Below are positions 45,267 through 55,781 of a stretch of DNA of 64,000 nucleotides, piece after piece. The stretch comes from Meloidogyne chitwoodi. Taxonomy: Eukaryota > Nematoda > Chromadorea > Rhabditida > Meloidogynidae. The DNA lies in assembly GCA_015183035.1 (NCBI GenBank), contig JACZZP010000019.1:496001-560000 (forward strand). The letters run 5' to 3'. Position numbers and translations under genes: made by a program. Under the pieces are notes generated by a model. The model worked only from the letters and a program-made list of their open reading frames with translations. It was not told the DNA's origin and did no database searches. The stretch's first letter is position 1. Each line of letters starts with the position of its first letter.

Positions 45267-45913
45267 CTAAATATTTTCTGATGAAAATTTAAAAATATTT
45301 GTTCTTAATCGAAGTTTTGTGTCAGAAGACGGGTGAAGGTCAATAAAAAGGTATGAATAATTTTCTCGTGTGGCCTGACGATACGCATCTAAGAAATAAT
45401 CCAATTTTCCAGGAAATAACTGTACTCCTATGTTTCTTACAGCTAAAGCACTATTTGGAGCACGTGTTAAGACTAAATACATGGAATTTTGTCTAGCAAC
45501 TTTTAATTTTTTTCGAAAAGATTTTGTGTGACAAATACAATACCAAAATCAAGATGATGAGATTTTTTAGTAAATAATTCGGAGAGATATTTTTCATCAA
45601 TGGAATACAAGAGATCATCTAGAATAATTAGCGATGGTTTTCTTTGGTTTTTTATAAGCTCCTCGGGAGGCACCCCAGAATATACATATATACCATTTCG
45701 CTGTAGTTCAGAAACTAAGGAATTATATTCTCCGTAGCAGTAAAGTATGGATTTTGGTTGTGGATCAATAATATCTTTAGCTTCAACAATTAATTCTCTA
45801 ACAAAAGTACTTTTTCCACTTGAACTCGGTCCACTTATTATTAATCCAAACGGCAATTTTAATTTTAAATTGGATTTAGTGTAACCTTGAAAAATATGGT
45901 TTTGATTGATCAT
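45267..45913 (-). pseudogene. Packaging ATPase (FtsK/HerA-type) of the mini-Maverick, one-base frameshift
   Basis: From the ATG at 45,913 the protein has Walker A GPSSSGKSTFVREL, then a Walker B-like SLIILDDLL and FGIVFVTQNLF. The frame meets TAA at 45,503-45,505 next to a run of seven A's. Homology resumes in a neighbouring frame: RAPNSALAVRNIGVQLFPG, then YLFIDLHPSSD, ending at 45,267. Both halves belong to the A32/FtsK-like genome-packaging ATPase of Mavericks and adintoviruses, which drives DNA into the virion. The break is a single-base slip in an A-rich run. It may be an inactivating mutation, a sequencing error, or ribosomal slippage; no clear slippery-plus-pseudoknot signal was recognised. 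Confidence 0.8.
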
Positions 45914-45969
45914 AATTTATTAGAATAATAAATATACAAAATAAATTTATTAAATAAAAATTTATATTT

Positions 45970-46455
45970 TTATTCCTCAATTAATCTTATTTCTTTTAAC
46001 TCAATTATATCTTCTTTAACAGGAATTAAATCTTTCTCTATTTGTTCATTTAGTTGAGTATCACCTACGCGAGCCTTTTTTTCGTTAGGAAAATCTAAGA
46101 ATTCATCAATTACTTCTTGGTTGTTTAGTTCAGTCTTTAACTTTGGTAAACTTACTTCATTACAATTTTTAATATTAAAAACCTTTCTTCGAGATTTTAA
46201 ACGAAATATACAATCATTATTAAGATTTTTGATAATATCAAAGGCGACGAATTTTTCACCTTTTATCCTATTGCTTAATAGAGTAATTCCTTTTGAAGTT
46301 ATTATATAATCTATTTCAACATTTTCTGAGTGGCAACTAGAACATTTTCCGGTAATATTAAATGGTACAAAACGAGGGGTATTCAATCTTGCAGACGTTA
46401 TTGTCATTCCATTTACAGAAATATTAAAATATATTTCTGGGATTAGATAATTCAT
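45970..46455 (-). CDS. Unidentified 161-residue mini-Maverick protein
   Basis: A clean frame of 161 residues with M at 46,455 lies between the ATPase and the membrane-protein exons, same strand, 56 bp upstream of the ATPase start. The N-terminal half is beta-like (EIYFNISVNGMTITSARLN) with one CSSCHS pair. The C-terminal ~50 residues are acidic and helical (NEQIEKDLIPVKEDIIELKE). I do not recognise it. Its place in the cassette is where capsid or minor virion genes usually lie, but it is much too short for a double jelly-roll capsid. A truncated penton-like or accessory protein is possible. Confidence 0.6.
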   Translation of the reverse strand: MNYLIPEIYFNISVNGMTITSARLNTPRFVPFNITGKCSSCHSENVEIDYIITSKGITLLSNRIKGEKFVAFDIIKNLNNDCIFRLKSRRKVFNIKNCNEVSLPKLKTELNNQEVIDEFLDFPNEKKARVGDTQLNEQIEKDLIPVKEDIIELKEIRLIEE

Positions 46456-46659
46456 TTTAATTTATATTATATTTTAAAATTTTATAAAATGAATTAAATA
46501 TTTTAATGGTATGTTAAGTATCAAATTATTTGAAAATGGCTTTCAAATTTATCTCGGAACAAGGAATATATTCTATTTAAGTCTACAAATTATTAAAACT
46601 ATTTATTTTAAAATAATATTTAAATCATTAAAAATATAAATTATAATAATTTAATAATA

Positions 46660-47165
46660 AAAGTTTTATGATAAATCTATATTTTCAAATCCATTATTCA
46701 GTATTTCTACAGCTCTAAATGGTACAGTTATTCTTGGTTCTTCTTGAGTGCGTGCACCAAATAATTTATTGTACAAATTAGCTCCAATTCTTTTCTGAAA
46801 TTATTTTTATAATTAATTTGAAAATTTAATATACCCGATTTTTGAACAAAACATAGATACCAATTCCAAATATAAAACCAATTAAAAAGCCTGAAACAAA
46901 GACCGTTTTATTAAACCCTTCATCGGGAGACTTATCAGGAACACCGCAAAAAATAGGCTCAAAAAACTTAAATAAGTAAAATTCATTTATAATTATTAAT
47001 TTTAAATTATTTTATATTACTGTTAAATTACTTATAAGGGCGGAAACATATGTTCTCCGTACAGCCGTCACAATATTTTGATAATACCCATCCCTTAAAC
47101 AGAGCAGGAGGCTCTTGGGCAAAAATACAAAAAAATAAATTTAAAAATAATATAATTTTAATTTA
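46660..47165 (-). CDS. Small spliced membrane protein of the mini-Maverick
   Basis: Two exons join cleanly (donor GTATATT, acceptor TTTCAG). One, ~46,834-46,970, encodes FFEPIFCGVPDKSPDEGFNK and then a membrane span (GFLIGFIFGIGIYVLF). The other, 46,660-~46,795, encodes a basic tail starting KRIGANLYNKLFG and ends at TAA. An upstream exon (~47,040-47,165) reads a hydrophobic stretch (LFLNLFFCIFA), then QEPPALFKGWVLSKYCDGCT with two further cysteines, like a signal peptide plus short ectodomain. I could not join that exon to the next in frame with a simple GT-AG intron, nor find its ATG. The layout suggests a type I membrane protein. Nematode Mavericks are known to carry surface fusogens, but this one is far too short to be called one. 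Confidence 0.4.
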
Positions 47166-47590
47166 TTAAATTTATAAAATATAAAATTAAATAATTGTAA
47201 AATTAAATTAATTATTTAAAAATTTTTAATTAAAATAATTTGTAAATTAAATTAACATCTTTTATCCGCATCTTCTTTATAAAAATTTTTTCTTTTGATT
47301 TGAAAAACAATTAAAAAACAATGGCTATTGGCGGTGACAAGCAGACACTTTCATTTTTAACATTCCAATCATTTATTTATATATAAATTAATTTAATTTT
47401 TAAAATTTAGATTTTTTTACTTTAATAAAAAATTTTTAATTTTTACTCAATATTTTATTATATTGTATATTATATGTACCAAAATGTCTGACCACAACAT
47501 GATTAAATAGTAATATCCCAAAGGTCTAGATAATTACGTAATTTAAAAGAAATAAAATATTCATTAGATTTGGGACATTTAATTATTTTT

Positions 47591-47730
47591 GCGGTAAGAC
47601 AAAAAGGTCTCTCTTCTTTTGAAACAAAAAGGTTCTCTCTTCTTTTGAGACAAAAAGGTTCTCTCTATTTTTTGAGACAAAAAGGTTCTCTCTTGTTTTG
47701 TGGTCGGACAAAACAGTGCCACTAACTACT
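47591..47730 (-). repeat. Right TIR of mini-Maverick, four ~26-bp subunits
   Basis: Inverse of the left TIR. Four copies of GACAAAAAGGTTCTCTCTTC-type subunits lie before the tip TTTTGTGGTCGGACAAAACA, then GTGCCACTAACTACT. The extra subunit relative to the left TIR indicates slippage or unequal exchange after insertion. Confidence 0.88.
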
Positions 47731-47736
47731 TTTAAA

Positions 47737-48670
47737 TAAAGTTCTTCTTCTTAAAAGGGTTTAAAGGAATTGAAACTATTGGAAATTGATTTAGTAGTGT
47801 GGATAGTAAATTGTATTTTATTTGGTAATTTTTTCTTATCCTGAAAGGATAGAAGGCGAAATTCCCTTTCACTTAAGGGTATTATTTTAATTAATCTAAA
47901 GGATAGAATAATTATATTTCGCACAATCGACTTCAACTTTTCCAATGTTCATCTTCAAAATGAATATTTACAAGTTATTTTAAAATATAATTCATTAATA
48001 CTACTGAATTAAGCTTCTTCTTAAAATGTTTCTGGATTTACAATCCCTAATCCAAAATCTCTTGCAATACAAATAGATTATCAAATGAGAAATCTAACAG
48101 ATCGTTTACTATAAGTACAATGATGGACTTTTAAAATTTGAATTCTCTGAATGTTTTGAAATAATAAAAAATTTAATTTAATAAAAAATAAAATCTCTGG
48201 TTTTTAATTTTTATAAATCAATAAATAACGCAAATATAATCAAACATAAGGACCCTAATATTGAACCGGTTGCTTGATAATGGAAGAAAAATATTTTTTT
48301 ATGATAATAGAATTTATTCAATTAATATAAATTCCTCAAATAAAAGAATGAAAGGAAAATGAAATTTTTACAATTTAAAATTTTGTCTAAAATTTAATAA
48401 TAATTTGTGATCATTATAACAGCAATCTTAAGAATTTAATTATAACAAAATAAAATTTTAATGAAAAATATCTGGGATAGAAATTTTTAATAATAAATGG
48501 AATGATTAAAAATGAATAAATAAAAATGAGATTAGAAAAACCTGAAAATCTATTTAATGCATAAATAAAATATTATAATCAACAACTCATAGCCTTATTT
48601 TTTGATTTTTCGTCATAAATTAATCTTATCTAATTAGTAAGAAAATTTGCTACAAATTTAAAATTAAATA
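47737..48670. other. AT-rich flank right of the mini-Maverick
   Basis: No gene is supported. The open frame at 47,751-47,945 has no recognised domain. The right copy of the ~130-bp flanking direct repeat lies at 48,128-48,255. Confidence 0.5.
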
Positions 48671-48673
48671 AAA

Positions 48674-51600
48674 TTAAACAAAAGGAAGCCAATTAACATG
48701 TAACATTGTACCAAAAATAAAATATCCAAATAAATAACAAAAAATAAGAAAGGGCCAAAATCCTTTAGTCATATAACCTCTTAAAAACGGTAAAATTTTT
48801 GAATGTATAAGTCCATCAAGTTGTTGTTGTTCTGGTGTTTGATTATTTATAAGACGGGCAAGCACCAAATAAAGAAATGGTGAAGAAGAATAAAGAAGTC
48901 TAATACTAACCTATACATGTAAAAATTATTAAAATATTATTTATTTTTAAAGCTTATATTGTTTTAAAAGAAAGTAAATCTCAGATTAACACCACCAGTA
49001 ATGCAAAAGTTCAAAAATTTACAAGGAACAAGTTCCAGTTCCGGAACTAACAAATATCTGGAACTGGTTTCGGAATTAGAACTGGTCCGAAACAGTCCTC
49101 ACCCCACAATATTTCCGGAACTGGAACAATGAAAATTAAAGACAAAGTTCATAACTGGAACAATGAAAATTAAAAATACAGTTCTGGAACTGAACTAGTT
49201 CCGTGGAAATTTTGGAACTTTTGCATTTCTGTTTAACACATAAATATGTTTAAAAGATTAAAAAACCTCAACATTATAGAAGAAAATACCAGAAATTGCC
49301 AATAACAAACTATGGAAAGCAAAAGGTATTTGACTATTTCGATCAATTAAAATTTCAGGAATAGGTCTAAGATCCGTTGATAATAATTGAAATGTTTGCT
49401 TAATAAATCCATAAATTGCTAGCCAAAGAGTTGGCGCAGCAATTAAGAAAAGTGGCAATTTTTGCCATTTCCAATAAGAAAATAATCCAACATCCCAATA
49501 TTTTTGTTGAATAAATTGATAATAATTCGGTAATAAAAAATTATTAGCCAGTGAAAAACTTTTTTAAAAATTAAATAAATTATAAATAATTTAAAAATAC
49601 CTTTCATTACACCAATTTAATTTTGATAATTCACCAGGTAAAACAATTTCTCTAGAAATAGCTGCCTCCGAATTTAAATAATTTTTAATACGTAAATCAA
49701 TATAATGTCCACCAAATATTGTACAAAATTTATCATGAATAGAAAATTCGAATACTCGAAGTGGAATTGACATTATAGAAAAACAGATTAATCCAAAAAT
49801 AAAATTTAATAAAAACTAAAAAAATAAAATTAAAATATATTTTTAAACCAGAGCTGCCAGTGTAAAAATTTCTCGACAAAAGTTCCCTTAAGTAGAATCT
49901 TGAGTCTAGATTCGGGTATAAAACTTTTTCGACATAAGTTCCCCGTTAATAGCGAAAAATATGAACAATATTAAAAAATTCCATTATAATAAACATTTTT
50001 ATTATTTGCGGATTTTTGCCTAAAATTAGGATTTTTTCCAATGATTTTGCGGATTTTTTATTTTTTCATCTGGCAGCTCTGTTTTAAAATTTATAACAAT
50101 TTTTATATTCTACAAATCATAAACGCTAGATTTATTATTTTTATAAATATCATAATTACCCGTTTTGCAAAACCAATTGAACATTCTCTAAATTCATATT
50201 GTTGATACCTTTGTATTTCATGTTCACCCACATTCTCGTTTGGTACTTTTCTTTCAATAAAAATAAAAGAATCTAATAAAAGAGGAAAACCAATAAATCC
50301 AATATTAGTTAATCCATTTGAACGAGTTAAAAATGAAAGAGAAAATACAGCTGAAGAAACTAACAAATTGTGACGTGATGGAACTGTTGATGGGGAATAA
50401 AGCAATAAAAGCCCAAGAAATGTAAATGTAGAATAGATCGATTCAGAATATAAAGAAGAATAAAAAATGCTTGCTGGACACCTAAATCCATATAATAAAA
50501 GGAGCGATGCAAAAGTTGCAAAATTTACACGGAACTAGTTCCGAAACTGCATTTTTAATTTTAATTTTTTAGTTCTGGAACTATTTTTTTTAATTTCATT
50601 GTTCCAGTTCCGGAACAAGTGTGGAGTTATTAACTAGACCAAACCAGTTCCTGTTCCAAATAAGTTCCAGAAATTTGTTAGTTCCGTAGTTCTAGTGGAG
50701 CAGGCCAGTTTACCGCAGGGCTATAACTTATTTTATATTTACCAAAAAATTTCGACCCAAGCATGTTTCGACTCAGCTCGACGAGCTGAGTTGAATGACA
50801 CTAAGATCTCTATTATATGACAATTATAAACAGAGTTATAGCCCTGCGGTAAACCGGCCTTGCGGTAAACTGGGGTGTACCCGTTCTAGTTCCGGGGAAC
50901 TTTTGCATCACTTTATAAAATAAATTGATTTTGAATTTTCAAAAGGATAAAAATATTTTAAAAAATATAGGATTAAAAAATAAAAATATACCAGCAGTGA
51001 ATATAAACAGATAAAATAGCTTCTTTCATATTTCCACTATTAAGAAATAAAGCTAAACGAAATAAAAGCATTCCATTAATGACAAAAAGTATCTAAATAT
51101 ATTAAAAAAAATTTGTAATTTAAAAATAATAAAAATCACATTATTTAATAAAGTTCCAGCAATAAGCATTGAAGAAAAAAGAGAAAACCAATAGCCAAAA
51201 AATAAATGTAAAAAGCCTCCAAAAATTCGTAGACACATGGGAAAAATTGGAAAAAATGCCAGATTGCTTTCCCAAACATATCCAAATTCGGCAATATGTA
51301 AAAAATGTCGAGCATCCCAAGTGCTTAAACCACCAAGTATTGAATAAATAAATAAATCAGCTGATGAACCTATAAATTAAAATTAAAAAATTACATTAAA
51401 AAATCATTATAAAATGATAGAATTAGACAGAAAATTTTTAATGTGCAATTTTATTGAATTATAGGGCTAATTACCAATGATGGGAAAGTTCCAAAATTAC
51501 AAAATTTCCAAGGGAACCGCATTTTTAATTTTCATTGTTCCAGTTCTAGAACTATTGTGGGGTAAGGAACTAGTTCAGGACCAGTTCTAGTTCCGAAACA

Positions 51601-52196
51601 AGTTCCAGTTCCAAAAAGTTGTTAGTTCCATAGTTCCAAACCAGTCCCAGAAATTTGTAGTTACATAGTTCCAGTTTCGGAACTTGAACTGCAAAGTTCC
51701 GGAACTGGAACTTTCCCATCACTGCTAATTTCTCTAATAATTAATCAAACAAAGGAAAATATTTTCAAATATAACTCAAAATTTATTTCTAAAAATTTAA
51801 AAAACCATTATTTCCATTTGGATTTATTCCTTTAAATGCATCAGTTGTACCATCATGCATTACAAAATTAATTGTAAACTGAAAAAACAGAATAACGAAT
51901 CTACTAAATATAAGTTGCTGTAAAAGAAAATAATATATTTTTTTTGATGGAATAGATGATGATGAATATTCCTGTGTTCCATCATTATGCTAAAATGTAA
52001 TTTATTGAAATATAATTTTAATTATTCCAAAAAATACCAAATAAGAAAATAAATATTCAAAAAGTTCTTCTGAATTCGAATCTTTGTTATTTTGATCAAA
52101 TTGATCATCTAAATTTGTAGTATCTATATGTTGATTATGAATAATACCAGAAATATCTTGTCTATTGTTATGGGCCCTGTGCCGATATCGAGTCAT
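48674..52196 (-). CDS. PIGV: PIG-V, GPI mannosyltransferase 2
   Basis: About eight or more exons: ~52,046-52,196, ~51,800-51,988, ~51,133-51,372, ~50,990-51,093, ~50,161-50,490, ~49,604-49,797, ~49,268-49,560 and 48,674-~48,910. After a hydrophilic start the protein has FTINFVMHDGTTDAF, then LGGLSTWDARHFLHIAEFGY and NLAFFPIFPMCLRI, then SFLTRSNGLTNIGFIGFP, YYQFIQQKYWDVGLFSYWKW and LIAAPTLWLAIYGF. It ends FGYFIFGTMLHVNWLPFV. These match PIG-V block by block (GGLS.WDAEHFLFIAE, NFAFFPGFP, GVRSNGL, YWNVGFLKYYEL, HCNFLPW). The WDA..F acidic residue is the likely catalytic region. Family role: multi-pass ER enzyme adding the second mannose to GPI-anchor precursors. Introns hold at least four MITE-like insertions. 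No break in the frame was seen; exon ends are by eye. Confidence 0.92.
48996..49231. mobile_element. GTTCC-type MITE in PIG-V intron (copy 1)
   Basis: Ends CAGTAATGCAAAAGTTC and GAACTTTTGCATTTCTG are inverted. The interior repeats GTTCCGGAACTGG-type words. Same family as 50,502-50,913 and 51,475-51,724. Target duplication is unclear. Confidence 0.75.
49849..50081. mobile_element. 233-bp MITE with CAGAGCTGCCAG ends in PIG-V intron
   Basis: Ends CAGAGCTGCCAG and CTGGCAGCTCTG are inverted. The 8-bp flanks TTTTAAAC (49,841-49,848) and TTTTAAAA (50,082-50,089) differ by one base. CAG.G ends with an 8-bp duplication fit a non-autonomous hAT. Inside, TCGACAAAAGTTCCC and TCGACATAAGTTCCCC form a direct repeat. 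Confidence 0.8.
50502..50913. mobile_element. GTTCC-type MITE in PIG-V intron (copy 2) with nested element
   Basis: Ends GAGCGATGCAAAAGTTGC and GAACTTTTGCATCACTT are inverted with mismatches. The interior has GTTCCGGAAC-type words. A second inverted-repeat element (50,705-50,873) sits within it and accounts for its larger size. Confidence 0.75.
50705..50873. mobile_element. Nested ~170-bp inverted-repeat element
   Basis: Left arm CCAGTTTACCGCAGGGCTATAAC faces GTTATAGCCCTGCGGTAAACCGG; the last part (TTGCGGTAAACTGG) is repeated once more at the right edge. The centre has a CAGCTCGACGAGCTG palindrome. It lies inside copy 2 of the GTTCC-type MITE, so it inserted later. Confidence 0.75.
51475..51724. 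mobile_element. GTTCC-type MITE in PIG-V intron (copy 3)
   Basis: Ends CAATGATGGGAAAGTTCC and GGAACTTTCCCATCACTG are inverted. Flanks CTAATTAC (51,467-51,474) and CTAATTTC (51,725-51,732) match at 7 of 8 bases. CAGTG-like ends plus an 8-bp duplication mark a non-autonomous hAT. The interior repeats AGTTCCAGTTCC/GGAACTGGAACT. Confidence 0.85.
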
Positions 52197-53105
52197 AATA
52201 CTAATAAAAAATTTAAAAATATTTTAAGAAAATTTAAATTTTGCAGATAAAACGAGTGAAAAAAAAGAATTGAGAAAATATTTTAAAAATGAGTGTGTTA
52301 AACTTAAGTTTCATAAAATTAATATTTTTCAAACATGTAAATTTGGACTATTTTTAATCTTTTCATTACTAAAATAAGAATAGAATAAATACAAGCAGCA
52401 CATTATTTATCGATCTTTTGTTTGGCAGAGAATAATAGATGGACATACATTCATTAAATTTTTCTCCTTTTCTATTTTTTTCAGTCTATTTTTTTGTTTG
52501 TTAATATTTTTCTCTTTTTAAATGAAAGCGAAAAAAACTGAGAACGGGTTTGGGTCTGTTCATTGTTGCCAGTTCAGTATTCGCCTGAAAGGGTCGGTTC
52601 AGTGTCATATATTCATTTTTAACTTTTTACGGCGCTATTACAATTGCACAGTGAAGATAGCCGAGCTCTTCGAATGACACCTCTCTTAAATAAATTCATC
52701 CGCAAAAACTTATCCAGAAAAAGTTCGAGGGATAACACACATGTACCAAATTCTTTATATTAAATAAAATTTAATAATTTTTTGGCAAAATTCCTCTGCA
52801 TACTGCAATAACCATCAAAATATTTTATAAAATTATTTTTTAACATTTTTATTAATAAAAATTAAAAAAAAATTTTTACGGCAATTAGTAATATATAAAT
52901 AAAAGGCTTAAAAATAATATTGAGGTAAAGGTTATTAATTGAATTATTCTCATGAAATAAACATTATAAAATATTTAATATATTAATTTACTTAATAAAA
53001 AATGTATTAAAATTTTATTATAAAGAAAAAATAATAATTATAACTTTACTTTTTAATTTAAATTTTGAAAAATTTTTGGAAATATTTTTAAATAATTTCT
53101 TTTTT
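52197..53105. other. Upstream region of PIG-V and AT-rich sequence
   Basis: The ~550 bp upstream of the PIG-V start are less A/T-extreme and presumably hold its promoter; I recognise no TATA or defined site. GAGCTCTTCGAATGACAC at ~52,664-52,681 resembles GAGCTGAGTTGAATGACAC in the nested element near 50,783. 52,740-53,105 shows nothing. Confidence 0.4.
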
Positions 53106-53113
53106 AATTTTAG

Positions 53114-53314
53114 GAAGATAACATTTTGTTACTAAAAACGCAGTTAGATTCACAACGAAAAAATTTTGAAGATTATAAATTATATGAAGAAAAATGTAAA
53201 AATTTTGAAAGATGTGCAATGAGAAGGTAAAAACGAATTAGAATTACAAAATGACAAATATAAAGAAAATATGAAAAAGTTGTTAGAAGAAGTAGAGAAA
53301 AAATCTAGAAATTA
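53114..53314 (+). pseudogene. Coiled-coil gene fragment
   Basis: After a TTTTAG acceptor the frame encodes a charged helix (EDNILLLKTQLDSQRKNFED, then YEEKCKNFERC) ending at AGAAG|GTAAAA. Coiled-coil sequence continues in another frame (ELQNDKYKENMKKLLEEVEK) to TAA at ~53,314. Such helices cannot be assigned to a family. Either a very short intron or a frameshift separates the parts; nothing complete surrounds it. Confidence 0.3.
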
Positions 53315-55781
53315 AAAATTTAAAAGAAAAATAAGTTAATTTGAATGAAAAAGAGTGTAATAATTGCTTTTCTCATATTTTTGGCAATATTTTACAGAAT
53401 TTTTAATAAATAATTAAATATTTTACTTGATTTATTTAAAAAAATTATTAAATAAATTAATGATTGCAAAAATAAATTTGAAAACGACACTAATGTTTCT
53501 AGAGATACTATGATTAAATTAATTGAAAATAAGAAAAATTAAAAATTCTAATTTATAAATAAAACATTCTATAAAAATTCTATTTAATTATTTTTTTATA
53601 AAACTGGAAGCAACAACTTACACAACACGTCGCAAATGACAGCTTTATTCAATCAAATCCATGGAACAAGTAGATTATAAAAAAATAAGTTAAAAAATAA
53701 TTAAAAATTTTATTTTATAAATAATAATCTAAAAATATTTTAACATTAATTAAAATTTTATTTAATAAATAAATATGTTTCTAATTATCTTGTTTAATTT
53801 TATATTAATCTAATGTAAGGGTGATTAGTAACTGGAGAAAAGTAATATAATATTGAAAACATTTTTAAGTTTAAAATTTGTTTTTTTGGTAAAATGTTTT
53901 AAAAAAGAAGTACCTGGCTTTGGGACGATGTTATTTATACAAAAAACGAAATAATAAAATTTAAACAATTCTCTTGTATCATAATTTTTTTAGGTGAACA
54001 ACAATTTTTCACAATCTTAGTTAACTACTTTTATTATAATATTTTTTTATTTGAAATATTTTTATTAATGTTGTAGTTTCAACGACAACTAAATAAATTT
54101 GAAAAAATTTTTATAATATATTTGTTATTATGCATAAATTTTGGAAGTTAATTTTTGAGAAAGATCAACTAAATTTTTTTTTTTAAATCATATTTAATTA
54201 AATTACGATTAATAATAAGGATATTAAATTTAATGTTATTTTTCATTAAAAATTAAAATTTATTTATTATTATTAATAAATTTAAACTTGAAAGGATTAA
54301 AGACATTTAATGTTAAATTTTTTAAATATTTTAAATAATTTTTATTGAAGAAGAATAATATTAATATTAGGCATCAAATTAAAACATCATTTGATTAATG
54401 CTTCAATTACTCATTTTAAATATTCATGTATCTATTTAATGTCTGGAGACAATATTATTAATAATTTATAAATATTTCTAAGTTTTCAAAAGTATATCCT
54501 TTTAATAAACATCTATTAAAATTCATCATATTTAATCATTATATAATACAAAATAATTGCTATACGCGAGTTATCGTTCAAATCTAAATTAATATTTTTT
54601 TACATAAATAAATTTAGCGTGATTTTGCCAATATAATATAGAGTAAAATTTTAAAAGTATTTAAAAAATAAACAAATTGTGATACTAACTCGTTATTTTA
54701 CGAATTGGGCGATATTCACAGGCTTAAAAGAAGCTTCTCTTACAAGTGCAACTAGTGATTTTCTTGAACATATTAAGTTAATCACTAAAAATGCGCAGCA
54801 TTTTATTAAAATTTGTGTACCTGTAGGTTCATTGGTTGCTTTAGGTCTTGATTAACATTTCCAGTATTTCTTTTATTTAATATCAATCAGATTTATTTAA
54901 AATTAAAGGCAAAATTCGATTTTTTTATAGAAATTTACAAGCATTTTTAACTATTATAATTTAATTTAAAATTCATATTCTATATTATAATTTTTGATTA
55001 TATTTTTAAAAAATTAAAATATTTAGTTATTAAATAGAAAAATTAATTTAACAAATAATAATTTAAGCATAATTCTACAGAACAAAAAGCAATACGTGAA
55101 TTGCATGAGGAGTAACGAATAAATTTAAGGTTCTTGATTTAAATCTACAATCGATGAAGGAAATATAGTACATAATTTAGATCTATTTGCTTATAGAAAT
55201 GTGATCTTTTAATTTTTACTTCATTTAAAGAGGGATCCAATTTTATTACAATAAAGTACCTTAAAATTTTAAAATATTAAAAAGAACATTTTATTAACTT
55301 CCTCTATTAAATTATAAATTTTTCTTTATTTTATAAGGTGCATTTAGTTAAGTCTATCATTATATTATTACTATATATAAGCTTTTGAAAATAATTTTTC
55401 AAAATAATCAAAAATTTTAACGTTCCTCACAACAATTCCAGAAAAAGTTAGTAGTCTAAACCTCAGAAACCTAATTGTGGAAAGAAATATTGATTAGGTT
55501 CATTATTAATTTGCTATGATTATAATTTTTAGGAATATTTTCTAAAAAATAATTTCTAAATATTTTCATAATTGTATATTTAAGAATTTGTTTTTTTATC
55601 ATCTTCTTTTAATTCTACTATTAGTTGATTTATTTTAGATTATATATATTTATTATAAATATTCGAAATTTTTATTTTTAAATTTTTTTAGAATTTTTTG
55701 AAATTTTTAAAATTTTTTGAAATAAATAGTTTTTTATCATCTTTTTTTATTTTAATAATATATTTTTTTATATTACTATAT
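53315..55781. other. AT-rich stretch with dispersed-repeat copies, left of satellite
   Basis: No gene is supported. 54,060-54,110 (GTAGTTTCAACGACAACTAA) and 54,790-55,110 (GCGCAGCATTTTATTAAAAT; GGTTGCTTTAGGTCTTGATT; AACAAAAAGCAATACG) are further copies of the family seen at 15.9-18.1 and 22.8-23.3 kb. Confidence 0.5.

Larger units (their letters stand above)
42851..47730. mobile_element. Miniature Maverick/Polinton-like element (4.88 kb)
   Basis: The element starts AGTAGTTAGTGGCACTGTTT and ends with the inverse ...AACAGTGCCACTAACTACT, flanked by the 6-bp TTTAAA at 42,845-42,850 and 47,731-47,736. TIRs starting AG, 6-bp duplications and virus-like genes are Polinton hallmarks. TTTAAA is a palindrome, so it could also be read as part of the TIR. 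Inside are a Ulp1/adenain-like protease (plus), then on the minus strand a pX-like protein, a small partner ORF, a packaging-type ATPase, an unknown 161-aa ORF and a membrane protein. Polymerase B, integrase and a large capsid gene are absent; full Polintons are usually 15-20 kb. This is therefore a non-autonomous derivative. Confidence 0.88.
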
